Below are positions 45,225-54,496 of a DNA stretch of 64,000 bases, in pieces; the stretch's first letter is position 1; each line of letters begins with the position of its first letter. Both the position numbers and the translations under genes were made by a program. The stretch covers positions 118,224-182,223 of the forward strand of contig JADLCY010000005.1 of assembly GCA_020846935.1 (NCBI GenBank). The letters are read 5' to 3'. The notes beneath the pieces were generated by a model. The model did no database searches, had not been told where the DNA came from, and was given only the letters and a program-made list of their open reading frames with translations. Source of the DNA: Gemmatimonadaceae bacterium. GTDB lineage: Bacteria > Gemmatimonadota > Gemmatimonadetes > Gemmatimonadales > Gemmatimonadaceae.

Positions 45225-45340
45225 GTCGGGGAGGTTGGACGGTGGTGTGGCGAGCTTGTGCTCCGCCTCCTTCACGGCCTCGTAGCCAAAGTAGCCTACG
45301 AGCCCACCGCGGGAGCGCGGCAGGTGCGGAACGGGGCCAC
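45225..45340 (-). pseudogene. fragment of an anthranilate-synthase-like gene (trpE/pabB)
   Basis: The minus-strand frame reads PVPHLPRSRGGLVGYFGYEA and then VKEAEHKLATPPSNLPD, the conserved GGLVGYFGYD block of anthranilate synthase component I and PabB. Only about 35 codons can be recognised. No start, catalytic C-terminal domain or further homology is present on either side. It is a small relic rather than a gene. Confidence 0.5.
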
Positions 45341-45402
45341 GGTGGTGGCGGGAGCCTCGACCAATCTACCGAACCTTCGTGGCGTGGCTTAGGTCTCTCC
45401 TC

Positions 45403-46356
45403 ATGACGAGAGCCGTGCACTGCTGGATCGGGACGATACTCTTCGCGGCTGGATGCCTGTCGGCGTGTGACCGCCAACGGACCGCGGAACCTCAGGCCCT
45501 GAGCGTCTTCAACGCGGCGGCGCTGGGCCCGCCCTTTCGCGACCTGATCGCCGCCTTCGCCGCGCAGAACCCTGGGCTCGTTCACGACCAGCTCAACGCG
45601 CCGAGTCTGGAGGCGGTGCGCATGATGACCGAGCTCGGCCGCGTTCCGGACGTGTTGGCCGTGGCCGATCGCGCGTTGCTCGATTCGCTCGTGTTGCCGA
45701 AATACGCAACGTGGTACGTGGCCTTTGGCACCAACGCCCTCGTACTCGCCTATGGTCCAAAGGCGCGGTTCAGGGACGAGATCACGACGGAGAACTGGTG
45801 GCAGGTGCTGCTGCGTCCCGGCGTGGAAACGGGTCGTTCCGACATGCGCGTGGACCCCAGCGGCTATCGAGCAGACATGGCGATGCAACTGGCTGAGCGC
45901 CACTACGGCGTGCCCGGCCTCACGGCAAAGCTGCGCGCCGCGATCCCCGAGCGGAACGTGCGTCGTGCCGAAGCAGACCTTTCGGCACACCTCGAGCTGG
46001 GCGAACTGGACTACGGGTGGACATATGAGTCGCTGGCCAGGGCGCACGGTCTGGCCTATGTCAAACTCCCGGCAGCGGTGGACCTCAGTGACCCGGCTCT
46101 GGCGTCGACCTATGCCTCGGCACACGTCGAACTACCCGAGCCCGGGGGACGCGCGCCGATCGTGTTGCGCGGTGCTCCGATCGTCTTTGCGGTGACCGTG
46201 CCGACCCAGGCGCCGCACGGCGATGTGGCGCGCCGCTTCGTCACCTTCCTCCTGTCGGCCGAAGGGCGCGAGATTCTTGGCCGATCGGGTTTCAGCGCGC
46301 TGGCAACACCGGATGTGGTCGGGACATTGCCGAGCGACGTGATCGTCAGGCGCTGA
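45403..46356 (+). CDS. ABC-type solute-binding lipoprotein, tungstate/molybdate-like
   Basis: A 317-residue substrate-binding protein of the WtpA/ModA-like group. MTRAVHCWIGTILFAAGC begins a lipoprotein signal with a Cys in CLSAC. The core has LSVFNAAALGPPFRDLIAAF (first lobe), DVLAVADRALLD, WYVAFGTNALVLAYG and ETGRSDMRVDPSGYRADMAM (hinge and ligand loop with GRSDP-like text). The RRFVTFLLSAEGREILGRSG end is typical. No permease or ATPase gene is adjacent. ATG 45379 is an alternative start. The stop overlaps the convergent oxidase stop by 11 bases. Confidence 0.85.
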   Translation: MTRAVHCWIGTILFAAGCLSACDRQRTAEPQALSVFNAAALGPPFRDLIAAFAAQNPGLVHDQLNAPSLEAVRMMTELGRVPDVLAVADRALLDSLVLPKYATWYVAFGTNALVLAYGPKARFRDEITTENWWQVLLRPGVETGRSDMRVDPSGYRADMAMQLAERHYGVPGLTAKLRAAIPERNVRRAEADLSAHLELGELDYGWTYESLARAHGLAYVKLPAAVDLSDPALASTYASAHVELPEPGGRAPIVLRGAPIVFAVTVPTQAPHGDVARRFVTFLLSAEGREILGRSGFSALATPDVVGTLPSDVIVRR

Positions 46357-47488
46357 GCTGCGGGAAGCGCGCGAGCGCGTGGCGCGCGATGTCGTGCGTG
46401 GTGCTCCCGCGCGCGATGAGGTCGGCCACGATCTCGCCAACGACCGCGGCGAACTTGAAGCCGTGTCCTGAGCAGGCGGACGCGATGAGGACTTCGGGGG
46501 ACCCGGGGAGCCGGTCGATGATGAAGTCTTCGTCGGGCGTGTTGGTGAAGATGCAGACCTTGGCCTGCAGCACTTCATCCTGGGCACCCGCGAAGCACGC
46601 ACGCACCAGGGGGCGCAGGAGCGCGAGATCGTCGTCGTCCACATGCGCACGGTCCAGCCGCTCGGGGTCGACGGCTTCACGCCGGTGATGGTAGCAGCCG
46701 ACCTTGAAGCCAGGGGCGCTGAACTCGGGAAAGCCGTACCAGTGTTCGCCTTCCCACTCGAGGTTGAATACCGGAAATCGCTCGGGCGCAAAGGCATCGC
46801 GATCCGCCACGTCGAACCAGGCCACGACCTGACGTTCAGGCGTGAGCAGCGGACCTAACGACGGCACGAGCGCCGGTGCCCAGGCGCCGGCGGCAACGAC
46901 CAGTTGGCCCGCCTCGTAGGTGCCGCGCGCGGTGTCGACGGTCACCGCGCCACGCTTCGCCTCCCAGCGGACCACGCCCTCGGCGGGGCGAACGTCCGCT
47001 CCGGCCACTCGCGCGAGCTCGAGGCTCGCGGCGATGCAGCGCTCTGGCACGAGGAAGCCCCCGTCGGGCTGGAACACGCCGACGTGGCCCGCCGGCAAAC
47101 GGTACGCGGGAAAGCGCGCCGCGAGGTCGCCGGGCGTCAGGACGTCGTACGGCAGGTCGTGCTCCCGGCACGAGCGGATGGAACCGCTGACGGTTCGCGA
47201 GTCGACGGGACCGGCGTCCAGCGAGCCGGTGACGTGGAGGATCGGTTCTCCTGCCTGCCGCTCGAGGTCGCGCCACAACTCGAACGCACGGCGCAGGAGC
47301 GGTACGTAGGACGGATGCTCGAAGTAGGCGAGCCGGATGATGCGCGTGAGGCCGTGGGACGACCCGCGGTCGTGCGCCACGCCGAACCGCTCGAGGACGA
47401 GGGTACGCTGGCCCTGCCGAGCGAGATGAAGGGCAGCGGCGCTCCCCATGGCGCCGGCGCCGAGCACGATGACGTCGTAGGGCTTCAC
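46346..47488 (-). CDS. FAD-dependent monomeric sarcosine/N-methyltryptophan oxidase
   Basis: A 380-residue flavoenzyme. FAD site: YDVIVLGAGAMGSAAALHLA (GxGxxG), then LVLERF and RGSSHGLTRIIRLAYFEHP (the SHG...R.....Y.H block of MSOX/MTOX, covalent flavin context). The C-terminal covalent-FAD Cys region is in SACSGHGFKFAAVVG, with CYHHRREAVDPE and CIFTNTPDEDFIID as family landmarks. It oxidises N-methyl amino acids to formaldehyde and peroxide in the cytoplasm. The GTG at 47488 starts directly before the dinucleotide fold. Substrate is uncertain (sarcosine versus N-methyl-tryptophan). Confidence 0.9.
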   Translation of the reverse strand: MKPYDVIVLGAGAMGSAAALHLARQGQRTLVLERFGVAHDRGSSHGLTRIIRLAYFEHPSYVPLLRRAFELWRDLERQAGEPILHVTGSLDAGPVDSRTVSGSIRSCREHDLPYDVLTPGDLAARFPAYRLPAGHVGVFQPDGGFLVPERCIAASLELARVAGADVRPAEGVVRWEAKRGAVTVDTARGTYEAGQLVVAAGAWAPALVPSLGPLLTPERQVVAWFDVADRDAFAPERFPVFNLEWEGEHWYGFPEFSAPGFKVGCYHHRREAVDPERLDRAHVDDDDLALLRPLVRACFAGAQDEVLQAKVCIFTNTPDEDFIIDRLPGSPEVLIASACSGHGFKFAAVVGEIVADLIARGSTTHDIARHALARFPQLSA

Positions 47489-47758
47489 GTGTGGACGAGT
47501 CCGCCGGGTGGTGGTGGGTCGAGCGCGACTCCGCGTTGACGACGGCACGCGCTCGTGCGTCCGTGATAGCAGCGGCCGGAGGCCTCGTCAGGCGCGTGCC
47601 GTCGGTCAAAGTGTCGCATCGAAAATGTGTGACGCAGGTCGCAAGGCCATGGGCCATGCTGGCTCTACAATTGTCCGCCTCGTGTGCCGAGACAAGAAGG
47701 GGTGGGGTCGTGAAGACATCGCCATTGATGGTTCGTCCCCCATGCAGCCCCTCTTGCC

Positions 47759-49618
47759 TTGACTGTCCCGTCCGAGCTTCCGCTCTCAGGTCAGACCGAC
47801 GCACGTGATCCCGTTTTGTTGGCGGGCACGCTGGCGGCGTCGATGGAGCAACTGGCGCGCGTGTGCGTCGCGGCCACGGGAGCCGATGGCGCCGTGGTAG
47901 CGCTGCTCGGCGCCGATCGGCGCAGCTTTTCGGCTGGGGCCGTCGCGCCGTCGTGGATGGCGCACGATAGCGGCATCCTCATTCGCACGGGTCTCGTCGC
48001 CGCCGCCATCGAACAGGGGGGCACGCTGGCGCTCGACACGTCGATGGGCGAGGACCGCGATCACGGTCATCGCGTGTTGCGCGAGCTGGGCGTTGGCGGC
48101 CTGCTCGTGTCGGTGCTGCTGCGCGACGACGGGACGGTGCTGGGCGCGGTCGTTGCCGTGTCGCGGGCGTCGCGGGCATGGAGCGACGATCGCATCAGTG
48201 CGCTGCGCGACCTTGCTGCGATCGGTACGTCCAAACTCACGCTGCGCCTGGCGCTCGCCGAGCGCGAGGTGCGCGAGCAGCGACTGCGTCACGATTCGCA
48301 GCATGACCCGCTCACGGGCCTCCCGAACCGCGCGATGTTCCTCAAGCGCCTCGCCGACGCCTCGCTGCGCGCGCGACGCGGCGTCGACGGGATCTTTGCG
48401 GTGCTGTTCCTCGACGTCGACGACTTCAAGCTGGTGAACGACAGCATGGGTCACCACGTCGGCGATGAAGTACTCGTCGAGATTGCGCGTCGGCTGGAAA
48501 CGTGCATTCGGGGCGGCGATCTGGTGGCGCGGCTGGGCGGCGACGAGTTCGCGATTCTGCTGGAGCGCGTGACCGATGCGCGCGAGACGGCCATCGTTGC
48601 CGAACGCGTGCACGAGGCCGTGCGTGTCCCGATGACGATCAGTGGGTACGAATGGACGTCGACGGCCAGCATCGGGGTGGCGCTCTCGTCCCCCGGCAAC
48701 GAGGCGCCCGACTACCTGCTGCGCAGCGCGGACATGGCCATGTACCGGGCCAAGCATCAGGGGCGAGGCCGCTTCGAGCTGTACGATCGTGGGCAGCACG
48801 CGCAGGCGCTCACGCGACTGCAGACGGAGACGGAGCTGCGCCGCGCGATCGATCGCGAGGAGTTCGAGCTGCACTACCAGCCCATCGTCGCGATGGGGGA
48901 CGGACGCACGGTCGGCGTCGAGGCGCTCATCCGGTGGCGTCACGCCGAGCGTGGTCTGGTGGCGCCTAACCATTTCATCCCGGTGGCGGAGGAGACCGGA
49001 CTCATCGTGCAGATCGGGCGCTGGGTGTTGCGCCGGGCGATCAGCGACCTTGCCCGATGGGACCGCGACCTCGCGGGTCTCGCCGAGCTGACGATGGCCG
49101 TCAATCTCTCGGCGCGCGAGTTCGCCCAGCTCGACCTGGTGAAGGTCGTCGCCGACGCGCTCACGGAGAGTGAGCTGGCGCCATCCCGCCTCAACCTGGA
49201 GATCACCGAGAGCACGATCTTCAGTCAGCAGAATGTGGCGCTGGACACGGTGAGCGAGCTCAAGGCGCTGGGCGTGCAGATCCACATCGACGATTTCGGC
49301 ACGGGGTACTCGTCGCTGTCGTACCTCCAGCGGTTGCCGGTGGATGCCATCAAGATCGATCGTTCGTTCGTGCGGGCGATCGAAGTCGAGGCGCGCTCGC
49401 GTCATGTGGTGCAGAGCCTCGTGTCCCTGGCGCGTGGCATCGGCCTCGACACGATCGCCGAGGGGGTCGGGAGCGACGGTCAGGTGGACCTGCTGCGCGG
49501 GATGCAGTGCACCTTTGGCCAGGGATTCCACCTCGGTCGACCGGTCCCGGGCCGGGAGATCGTGCAGGGGTTGCTGCGCAGGGCCGAGCCGGTGGCGCTG
49601 CGCCGGCGGAACGACTGA
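47759..49618 (+). CDS. GAF-GGDEF-EAL c-di-GMP enzyme
   Basis: A 619-residue cytoplasmic protein. Residues 20-170 form a GAF-like sensor (VVALLGADRRSFSAGAVAP, LGAVVAVSRASRAW). GGDEF covers 185-345 with RLGGDEFAILLERV. EAL covers 360-610 with VGVEALIRWRHAERG, NLEITESTIFS and DDFGTGYSSLSYLQ. All key residues of both domains are present. No transmembrane segments. It is the second dual-domain c-di-GMP protein of the window and likely senses a small cytoplasmic ligand through GAF. TTG 47759 starts the protein; the 270 bases before it are gene-free. Confidence 0.9.
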   Translation: MTVPSELPLSGQTDARDPVLLAGTLAASMEQLARVCVAATGADGAVVALLGADRRSFSAGAVAPSWMAHDSGILIRTGLVAAAIEQGGTLALDTSMGEDRDHGHRVLRELGVGGLLVSVLLRDDGTVLGAVVAVSRASRAWSDDRISALRDLAAIGTSKLTLRLALAEREVREQRLRHDSQHDPLTGLPNRAMFLKRLADASLRARRGVDGIFAVLFLDVDDFKLVNDSMGHHVGDEVLVEIARRLETCIRGGDLVARLGGDEFAILLERVTDARETAIVAERVHEAVRVPMTISGYEWTSTASIGVALSSPGNEAPDYLLRSADMAMYRAKHQGRGRFELYDRGQHAQALTRLQTETELRRAIDREEFELHYQPIVAMGDGRTVGVEALIRWRHAERGLVAPNHFIPVAEETGLIVQIGRWVLRRAISDLARWDRDLAGLAELTMAVNLSAREFAQLDLVKVVADALTESELAPSRLNLEITESTIFSQQNVALDTVSELKALGVQIHIDDFGTGYSSLSYLQRLPVDAIKIDRSFVRAIEVEARSRHVVQSLVSLARGIGLDTIAEGVGSDGQVDLLRGMQCTFGQGFHLGRPVPGREIVQGLLRRAEPVALRRRND

Positions 49619-49736
49619 CGGCGCACCGCTCGCGGGCGCCTAACGTCACGACTGCCCTGCCGCTGGCGTATCCTGTACGCGCGAAGCCGCCTACCGCGAG
49701 ACCTGCCAGTGGTCGGCTATCGTCTCACGTTGGGCA

Positions 49737-50033
49737 TCACTTCCGCGACGTCCAGCGGCGGGGGTGCCGCCTCGCATGATGAATGGCGAACACCGAGACT
49801 CCGGCCGGCAGTACGACGAAGTACACCACATACGGGAACCGCCGCAGCGGCGCCTTCCGAATGTCGTCGAGAGCCACCGGGAAGTGCTCGGGCGCGCGCT
49901 CGATCGCTGCCAGGACCACGCGCACCGTTCGCAGGAACTCGAAGCCCAACCCAATCCGCCGCTCCTCATACCAGTCGAACGCCTGCCGCAACTCGTCCTT
50001 CGCCTCGCTGCGAAGGAACAACGCTCGACTCAC
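49737..50033 (-). CDS. ParE/RelE-family toxin
   Basis: A 98-residue toxin of the ParE/RelE superfamily: SRALFLRSEAKDELRQAFDW, YEERRIGLGFEFLRTVRVVL, and the core RKAPLRRFPYVVYFVVLPAG. The last residues (HARRHPRRW) are the basic C-terminal tail. It would poison gyrase or cleave mRNA. The GTG start overlaps the antitoxin stop by four bases (GTGA), a standard coupled arrangement with the antitoxin gene first. Confidence 0.88.
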   Translation of the reverse strand: MSRALFLRSEAKDELRQAFDWYEERRIGLGFEFLRTVRVVLAAIERAPEHFPVALDDIRKAPLRRFPYVVYFVVLPAGVSVFAIHHARRHPRRWTSRK

Positions 50034-50245
50034 GCGCCGCCGCGCTCCAGCTCATCCAAAGCCTGGCGCCACGGTTCGCCCAACGTTTCACCACCTGCCA
50101 GTGCAGCTCGGCGGCGGCGCAACTCGGTCGCCTCCTCCGCTGTTAGCCCCACCGCGCGCACGTCGAGGGAATCCCACAGTTGCTCCGCGAGCTCGATGCG
50201 CTCCTCGGGCGTCAGGTGGCTGAAATCGAAAATCGGCGCGCTCAT
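50030..50245 (-). CDS. addiction-module antitoxin (DUF2281/putative addiction module type)
   Basis: A 71-residue protein: FDFSHLTPEERIELAEQLWD, then SLDVRAVGLTAEEATEL and LRRRRAALAGGETLGEPWRQ. The LTPEERIELAEQLWDSL helix and the C-terminal toxin-binding segment are typical of the small antitoxins paired with ParE-type toxins. ATG 50245 is chosen over a long frame to 50602 whose upstream part is Arg/Pro-rich noise. It would neutralise the downstream toxin. Confidence 0.85.
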   Translation of the reverse strand: MSAPIFDFSHLTPEERIELAEQLWDSLDVRAVGLTAEEATELRRRRAALAGGETLGEPWRQALDELERGGA

Positions 50246-50423
50246 GCTCCAATCTTGAAATGGCCTCGACGCCGCGCAAGGCGTGGAACCTCCCCGAGCG
50301 CGGCAGCGGGGGCGCCGCAGGGGTACTGCCAGCCACGCTCCGCGCAACACGTTCGCGACGCCCAACCACGGCCGGGCACAGCCATGAACTCGAGTCCCTG
50401 CAGGACGCCTCGACCGCTGGCGC

Positions 50424-52139
50424 CTAACGCTTCTTCGTCGGCCGTTTCGCGCTCGGGCGCTTCCTGCTCGGGCGCTTCGTGCTCGACCGCGCGGGGCGCT
50501 TTCGGGCGCCGCCGCCCGGCTTGTGCCGACCGGAGGCGCCGGCCGCGGCGCCGCGGCTCCGGGTGCGTGACCGCGGCCCGCCAACGACGAGAGGGCGCCC
50601 AAGCAACCACTCGCTCAGCTGCGCGATCACGTCCGGATCGCGGAAATACGTCGTGTGGATCGTGCGACCGTTGGGCGGCAGCGCGCGCACCTGTGCGGCG
50701 GGCAGTGCTCCGAGGCCCACGTAGTTCATCGACGACGTGTTCACCACCAGGTCGTTGGCGCCCTTCATCTGCGCGTCCATGATCGCGTTCGCCGCGCGCA
50801 GCTTGAAGGGTGCCGGCAGCACCACACCGTCAGGGGCCGCGATGCCCGGCTCGTAGTCGTTGGTGAGGGCACGATACGACGCCGAACCGGCCACGGCTCG
50901 CGCGTTGAACTGCTGCACGACGCTCTTGTCAGGGTCCATCGCCGTGAGGCCCGGGACGCCTCCCTTGTCGAGCAGCGCCGACGCAAGAAAGCGCACCAGC
51001 ACCGATAGCCCGCGCGAGATGGTTTCCACCCACACCGCGGTGACCGCCGCCGGTGGCACGGCGGCACTCACGCCGCGGCAGGCGGCAATGGTGATGTTCG
51101 TGTAGATGTCGACAAAGTTCTTCCACTGCTTCTCCTGCGCGAGTCGCGTGCCGTTGAGCGTGCAACCCACGAACACGGCGCGGCGCACGCGACCGTCCCA
51201 CGGGGTGCCCGGCATGACCTGCTCGAGCAGCGAGCGGAGCACCAGGCCGCCGCGGCTGTACCCCACCGCGTCGATCGACGCGCCGCCGGGACCAAACAGT
51301 CGGTCGAGCCCTTCCAGGATCTGCTCGGCGTTAGGCCTCGGCTCCTCGCTGAGCGTGCGGTGGTCCCAGCCAATCACGTGGTCGTACTCGCCGAGGCAGG
51401 CAGTGAGCAACGCGACGCCCTGGTCGCTGAACGACAGCCCACCGTAGCTGCCGACCGTCGAGCTGAACGTGCCATGGATCAGCAGGAGCACGCGCGGGAT
51501 GGCACCGGACTTCGGTGCGGCTTTCGGCAGCTTTCCCTTGGTGCCGAGCCGAGGCCACTGGGCCGACAGCGTACCGTTCACCTGCACGAGGCCGGGTGTC
51601 ACACTGCGCTCGAGGTGGTCGATGAGCCGCTTGGTGACCCGACCACGCACGAACTTGAAAACGAAGCCAAGGACGCCGGCGGCCACCTTCTCCGCCAGAC
51701 CGCGCTTGCGGCCGCGCGCCGGAGCGGTGCGGGCCGCGATCGTGAACGTCACGCGTCGCGCGCCGCCCCGCGCCGCCGAGCGTCGACGGGCAATCGACTC
51801 GCCCGATGGCAACACCCAGTCGACGTCGTCGTTCGCGTCCACGGTGAGCACCACGGCGTCTTCGTTGGCGCCAAGATCGACGCCGACCGTGCTCGGGCCG
51901 CCCTCGCCCGCCGCGGCGCGTCGGCGCTTCTGCGGCTGCGGTTCGAGCGAAAAGCGCCCGGCGAGCGTGAGGCCCTGCTGCGCAAGCGCACGCACGAGCG
52001 GTTCGAGATCCAGCGACGGTGCGGGAGCGCCCGTCGCCACCGCGGCGCGTGAACGTGTGCGCCGGACGGCTCCGGCCGTGGCCTTCACGTCATCAGGATG
52101 CGAGATGGTCAGGCCGTTCGTCAGCGTCGTATCGAGCAT
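50424..52139 (-). CDS. large alpha/beta hydrolase (esterase-like) with a basic C-terminal tail
   Basis: A 571-residue protein. Residues 1-200 are mixed with basic patches (TPARGRKRGLAEKV). The hydrolase core starts RVLLLIHGTFSSTVGSYGG, with oxyanion HGTF, nucleophile DAVGYSRGGLVLRSLL (GYSRG) and further blocks VFVGCTLNGTRLA and NDLVVNTSSM. It resembles the lipase-like DUF7379 domain. No signal peptide. The last 40 residues are repeats of KRP/RKRPS/AKRP, strongly basic and perhaps binding nucleic acid or phospholipid. The stop TAG lies in a CGTTAGG motif. Substrate and role are unknown. Confidence 0.7.
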   Translation of the reverse strand: MLDTTLTNGLTISHPDDVKATAGAVRRTRSRAAVATGAPAPSLDLEPLVRALAQQGLTLAGRFSLEPQPQKRRRAAAGEGGPSTVGVDLGANEDAVVLTVDANDDVDWVLPSGESIARRRSAARGGARRVTFTIAARTAPARGRKRGLAEKVAAGVLGFVFKFVRGRVTKRLIDHLERSVTPGLVQVNGTLSAQWPRLGTKGKLPKAAPKSGAIPRVLLLIHGTFSSTVGSYGGLSFSDQGVALLTACLGEYDHVIGWDHRTLSEEPRPNAEQILEGLDRLFGPGGASIDAVGYSRGGLVLRSLLEQVMPGTPWDGRVRRAVFVGCTLNGTRLAQEKQWKNFVDIYTNITIAACRGVSAAVPPAAVTAVWVETISRGLSVLVRFLASALLDKGGVPGLTAMDPDKSVVQQFNARAVAGSASYRALTNDYEPGIAAPDGVVLPAPFKLRAANAIMDAQMKGANDLVVNTSSMNYVGLGALPAAQVRALPPNGRTIHTTYFRDPDVIAQLSEWLLGRPLVVGGPRSRTRSRGAAAGASGRHKPGGGARKRPARSSTKRPSRKRPSAKRPTKKR

Positions 52140-52263
52140 GGGGCCTCCAGTCGGGAAAACTTCGCGTCGCTCTGGCCGGGACGACGTGGTGCGCCTAGGC
52201 TATGGCGCCCCGACTGCGCGCGCCAGCTTGTCGCGCTCGCCCCACACCAAACGGCCACGTCGC

Positions 52264-53934
52264 ATGTCCACCTCCGAGTTCCGCGCCACCGACCGTCGCA
52301 CCTTCATCAGGCAGGGCATCGCCTCCGGTGCGGCGATCGCTGCCGCGGGGTGCGCGCCATCTAGTGACGGACAGCAAGACACCCGCCCCGCCGCAACGGC
52401 TGGTACCACGACCGCCGTGCCGGCCTTCGAGCTGTCTGAGCTTGGAGTGGGCGACCTGCAGGCGGCGATGGGCAGCGGGAAGTACACCTCCGGGCGACTC
52501 GTCGAGCTCTACCTCGAGCGCATCGAACAGGTCGACCGGACGGGCCCCGCGATCAACAGCGTCATCGAGCGGAACCCGGAAGCCGCGGCCATCGCCGAGG
52601 GGCTGGATCGCGAACGCAAGGACGGGAATGTGCGCGGTCCGCTGCACGGGATTCCGGTTCTCCTCAAGGACAACATCGACACGGCCGATCGCATGCGCAC
52701 CTCGGCGGGGTCGCTTGCGCTCGCCGAGTCGATCGCGCCCAGGGATGCCGGCCTCGTGCGGCGACTGAGGGAGGCGGGGGCGGTGATCCTCGGCAAGGTG
52801 AACCTGTCGGAGTGGGCCAACATCCGATCGTCGCGCTCGACCAGCGGCTGGAGCGGCCGCGGAGGCCTCACGAAGAACCCGTACGCGCTCGATCGAAACG
52901 CCTGCGGCTCGAGCGCGGGGACGGGCGCGGCCATCGCGGCGTCCCTGGCGACTCTGGGCGTGGGCACCGAGACCGATGGATCGATCGTGTGTCCCTCCAA
53001 CGCCAACGGCCTCGTCGGTATCAAGCCCACCGTTGGACTGGTAAGTCGTTCGGGCATCATTCCCATCTCGCACACGCAGGACACGGCTGGCCCGATGTGC
53101 CGCAACGTGCGGGATGCGGCGGCCCTGCTGTCGGTGATGGCGGGCGCCGATCCGGACGACCAGGCCACGGCGACGAGTGCGGGTCACGTGGAGTCCGACT
53201 ACACCTCGTTCTGCGTCCCTGACGGCCTGCGCGGCGCAAAGGTCGGCGTGGTGCGCGCCTGGTTCAACGCCGGGCCGCACGTGGAGCGCGTCATGCGCGG
53301 TGCGCTCGAGGCGATCGTGAGTGCGGGGGCGACCCTGGTCGATCCGATCGCGATCCCGAGCATCGCCGAGCTTGGCGATGACGAGTTCACGGTGCTGCTG
53401 CACGAACTCAAGGCGGACATGAGCACCTACCTCGCGACGCTCGGTCCGTCGATCCCCTACCGCACCCTTGCCGACCTGATCCGGTTCAACGAAACGAATG
53501 CTTCGACGGAGATGCCCTACTTTGGCCAGGAGACGTTCATTGCCGCCGAGGAGAAGGGGCCTCTGACGTCGCCTGCGTATCTGCGTGCCCTGGAGCGGTG
53601 CCGGCGGCTTTCCCGCACACAGGGCCTCGATCGCGCGTTCGCGGGCGGCGCCGTGGACGTCCTGGTGGCGCCCACCGGTGGGCCGGCCTGGGTGACCGAT
53701 CTCGTGAACGGAGACCACTTTGGCGGAGGGAGTTCGACGGCGTGCGCGGTGTCGGGGTATCCGGCGATCACCGTACCCGCGGGTCAGGTGTTCGGGTTGC
53801 CGGTCGGGCTCACGTTCATGGGGCCGGCGTGGAGCGAAGGGCGGCTCGTTAGGTACGCGTTCGCGTTCGAGCAGGCCACGAACGCGCGCCGTGCCCCGAC
53901 GTTCCGGCCGCACGCCGAGGTCCCGGCCACCTGA
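52264..53934 (+). CDS. exported amidase (amidase signature family, Tat signal)
   Basis: A 556-residue amidase. A twin-arginine signal precedes the domain: TDRRTFIRQGIASG, with a Cys in AAAGCAP that would also make it a lipoprotein. The amidase signature is present, with catalytic Lys in PVLLKDNIDTADR, cis-Ser in RNACGSSAGTG and the nucleophile Ser in GTETDGSIVCPS. The C-terminal SGYPAITVPAGQVFGLPVGL is typical. It hydrolyses amides or peptides outside the cytoplasm. ATG 52264 gives the signal; a longer frame to 51469 is antisense to the hydrolase. An Arg-Val (53847) is within a CGTTAGG motif. Confidence 0.9.
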   Translation: MSTSEFRATDRRTFIRQGIASGAAIAAAGCAPSSDGQQDTRPAATAGTTTAVPAFELSELGVGDLQAAMGSGKYTSGRLVELYLERIEQVDRTGPAINSVIERNPEAAAIAEGLDRERKDGNVRGPLHGIPVLLKDNIDTADRMRTSAGSLALAESIAPRDAGLVRRLREAGAVILGKVNLSEWANIRSSRSTSGWSGRGGLTKNPYALDRNACGSSAGTGAAIAASLATLGVGTETDGSIVCPSNANGLVGIKPTVGLVSRSGIIPISHTQDTAGPMCRNVRDAAALLSVMAGADPDDQATATSAGHVESDYTSFCVPDGLRGAKVGVVRAWFNAGPHVERVMRGALEAIVSAGATLVDPIAIPSIAELGDDEFTVLLHELKADMSTYLATLGPSIPYRTLADLIRFNETNASTEMPYFGQETFIAAEEKGPLTSPAYLRALERCRRLSRTQGLDRAFAGGAVDVLVAPTGGPAWVTDLVNGDHFGGGSSTACAVSGYPAITVPAGQVFGLPVGLTFMGPAWSEGRLVRYAFAFEQATNARRAPTFRPHAEVPAT

Positions 53935-54034
53935 GCGTTTCCCACATTGCCGCCGGGCATGATCGCGGTAAGTTGGCACCAGCCGCGGTCGTTCCTTCGG
54001 CCGATTGCGCGAACCACTCCCTGACCCGACCCTC

Positions 54035-54463
54035 GTGGCCACTGACCGATTCTCGTGGAGCAGCATCGGCATCCGCCTCCTGGCGGCGTTGCTGCTCGTG
54101 TTCGGCACCTACAACGCCGAGGGGTGGTCGTACTACCACTGGGCGCTCGAACCCCTGCGCCAGGGGGTAGGGTCGTTCAACGCGCTCAAGTTTCTCGTGG
54201 GCGTGTTGTTGATCGTCGGCTGGGTGGTCGTCCTGCAGGCGGCCCGCCGTTCGATCGGTGTGGTCGGTGCGGTGCTCGTCATGGCCGTGTGTGGCGGCGT
54301 GATCTGGCTGCTCATCGATTCGCACCTCGTGAGTGCCAACAGCGCGACCGGCATCACGAGGGTGGTTCTCATCGCGGTGGCCGTGGTGCTGGCGGTCGGC
54401 ATGTCGTGGTCGCACCTCAATCGTCGGATCACCGGACAGACGGACACCGACATCGTCGGCTGA
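54035..54463 (+). CDS. DUF6524-like membrane protein
   Basis: A 142-residue membrane protein with four helices: IRLLAALLLVFGTYNAEGW, LVGVLLIVGWVVVL, AVLVMAVCGGVIWLLID and VVLIAVAVVLAVGMSW. The WSYYHWALEPL loop after helix one and the tail LNRRITGQTDTDI match the DUF6524 pattern. Function unknown. The GTG at 54035 is used because it opens at VATDRFSWSS; a TTG at 54005 would add ten residues. The SDR gene follows after 33 bases. Confidence 0.7.
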   Translation: MATDRFSWSSIGIRLLAALLLVFGTYNAEGWSYYHWALEPLRQGVGSFNALKFLVGVLLIVGWVVVLQAARRSIGVVGAVLVMAVCGGVIWLLIDSHLVSANSATGITRVVLIAVAVVLAVGMSWSHLNRRITGQTDTDIVG

Positions 54464-54496
54464 CGTATTCTGCGCCTGCATGCGGAGGCATCGCCC

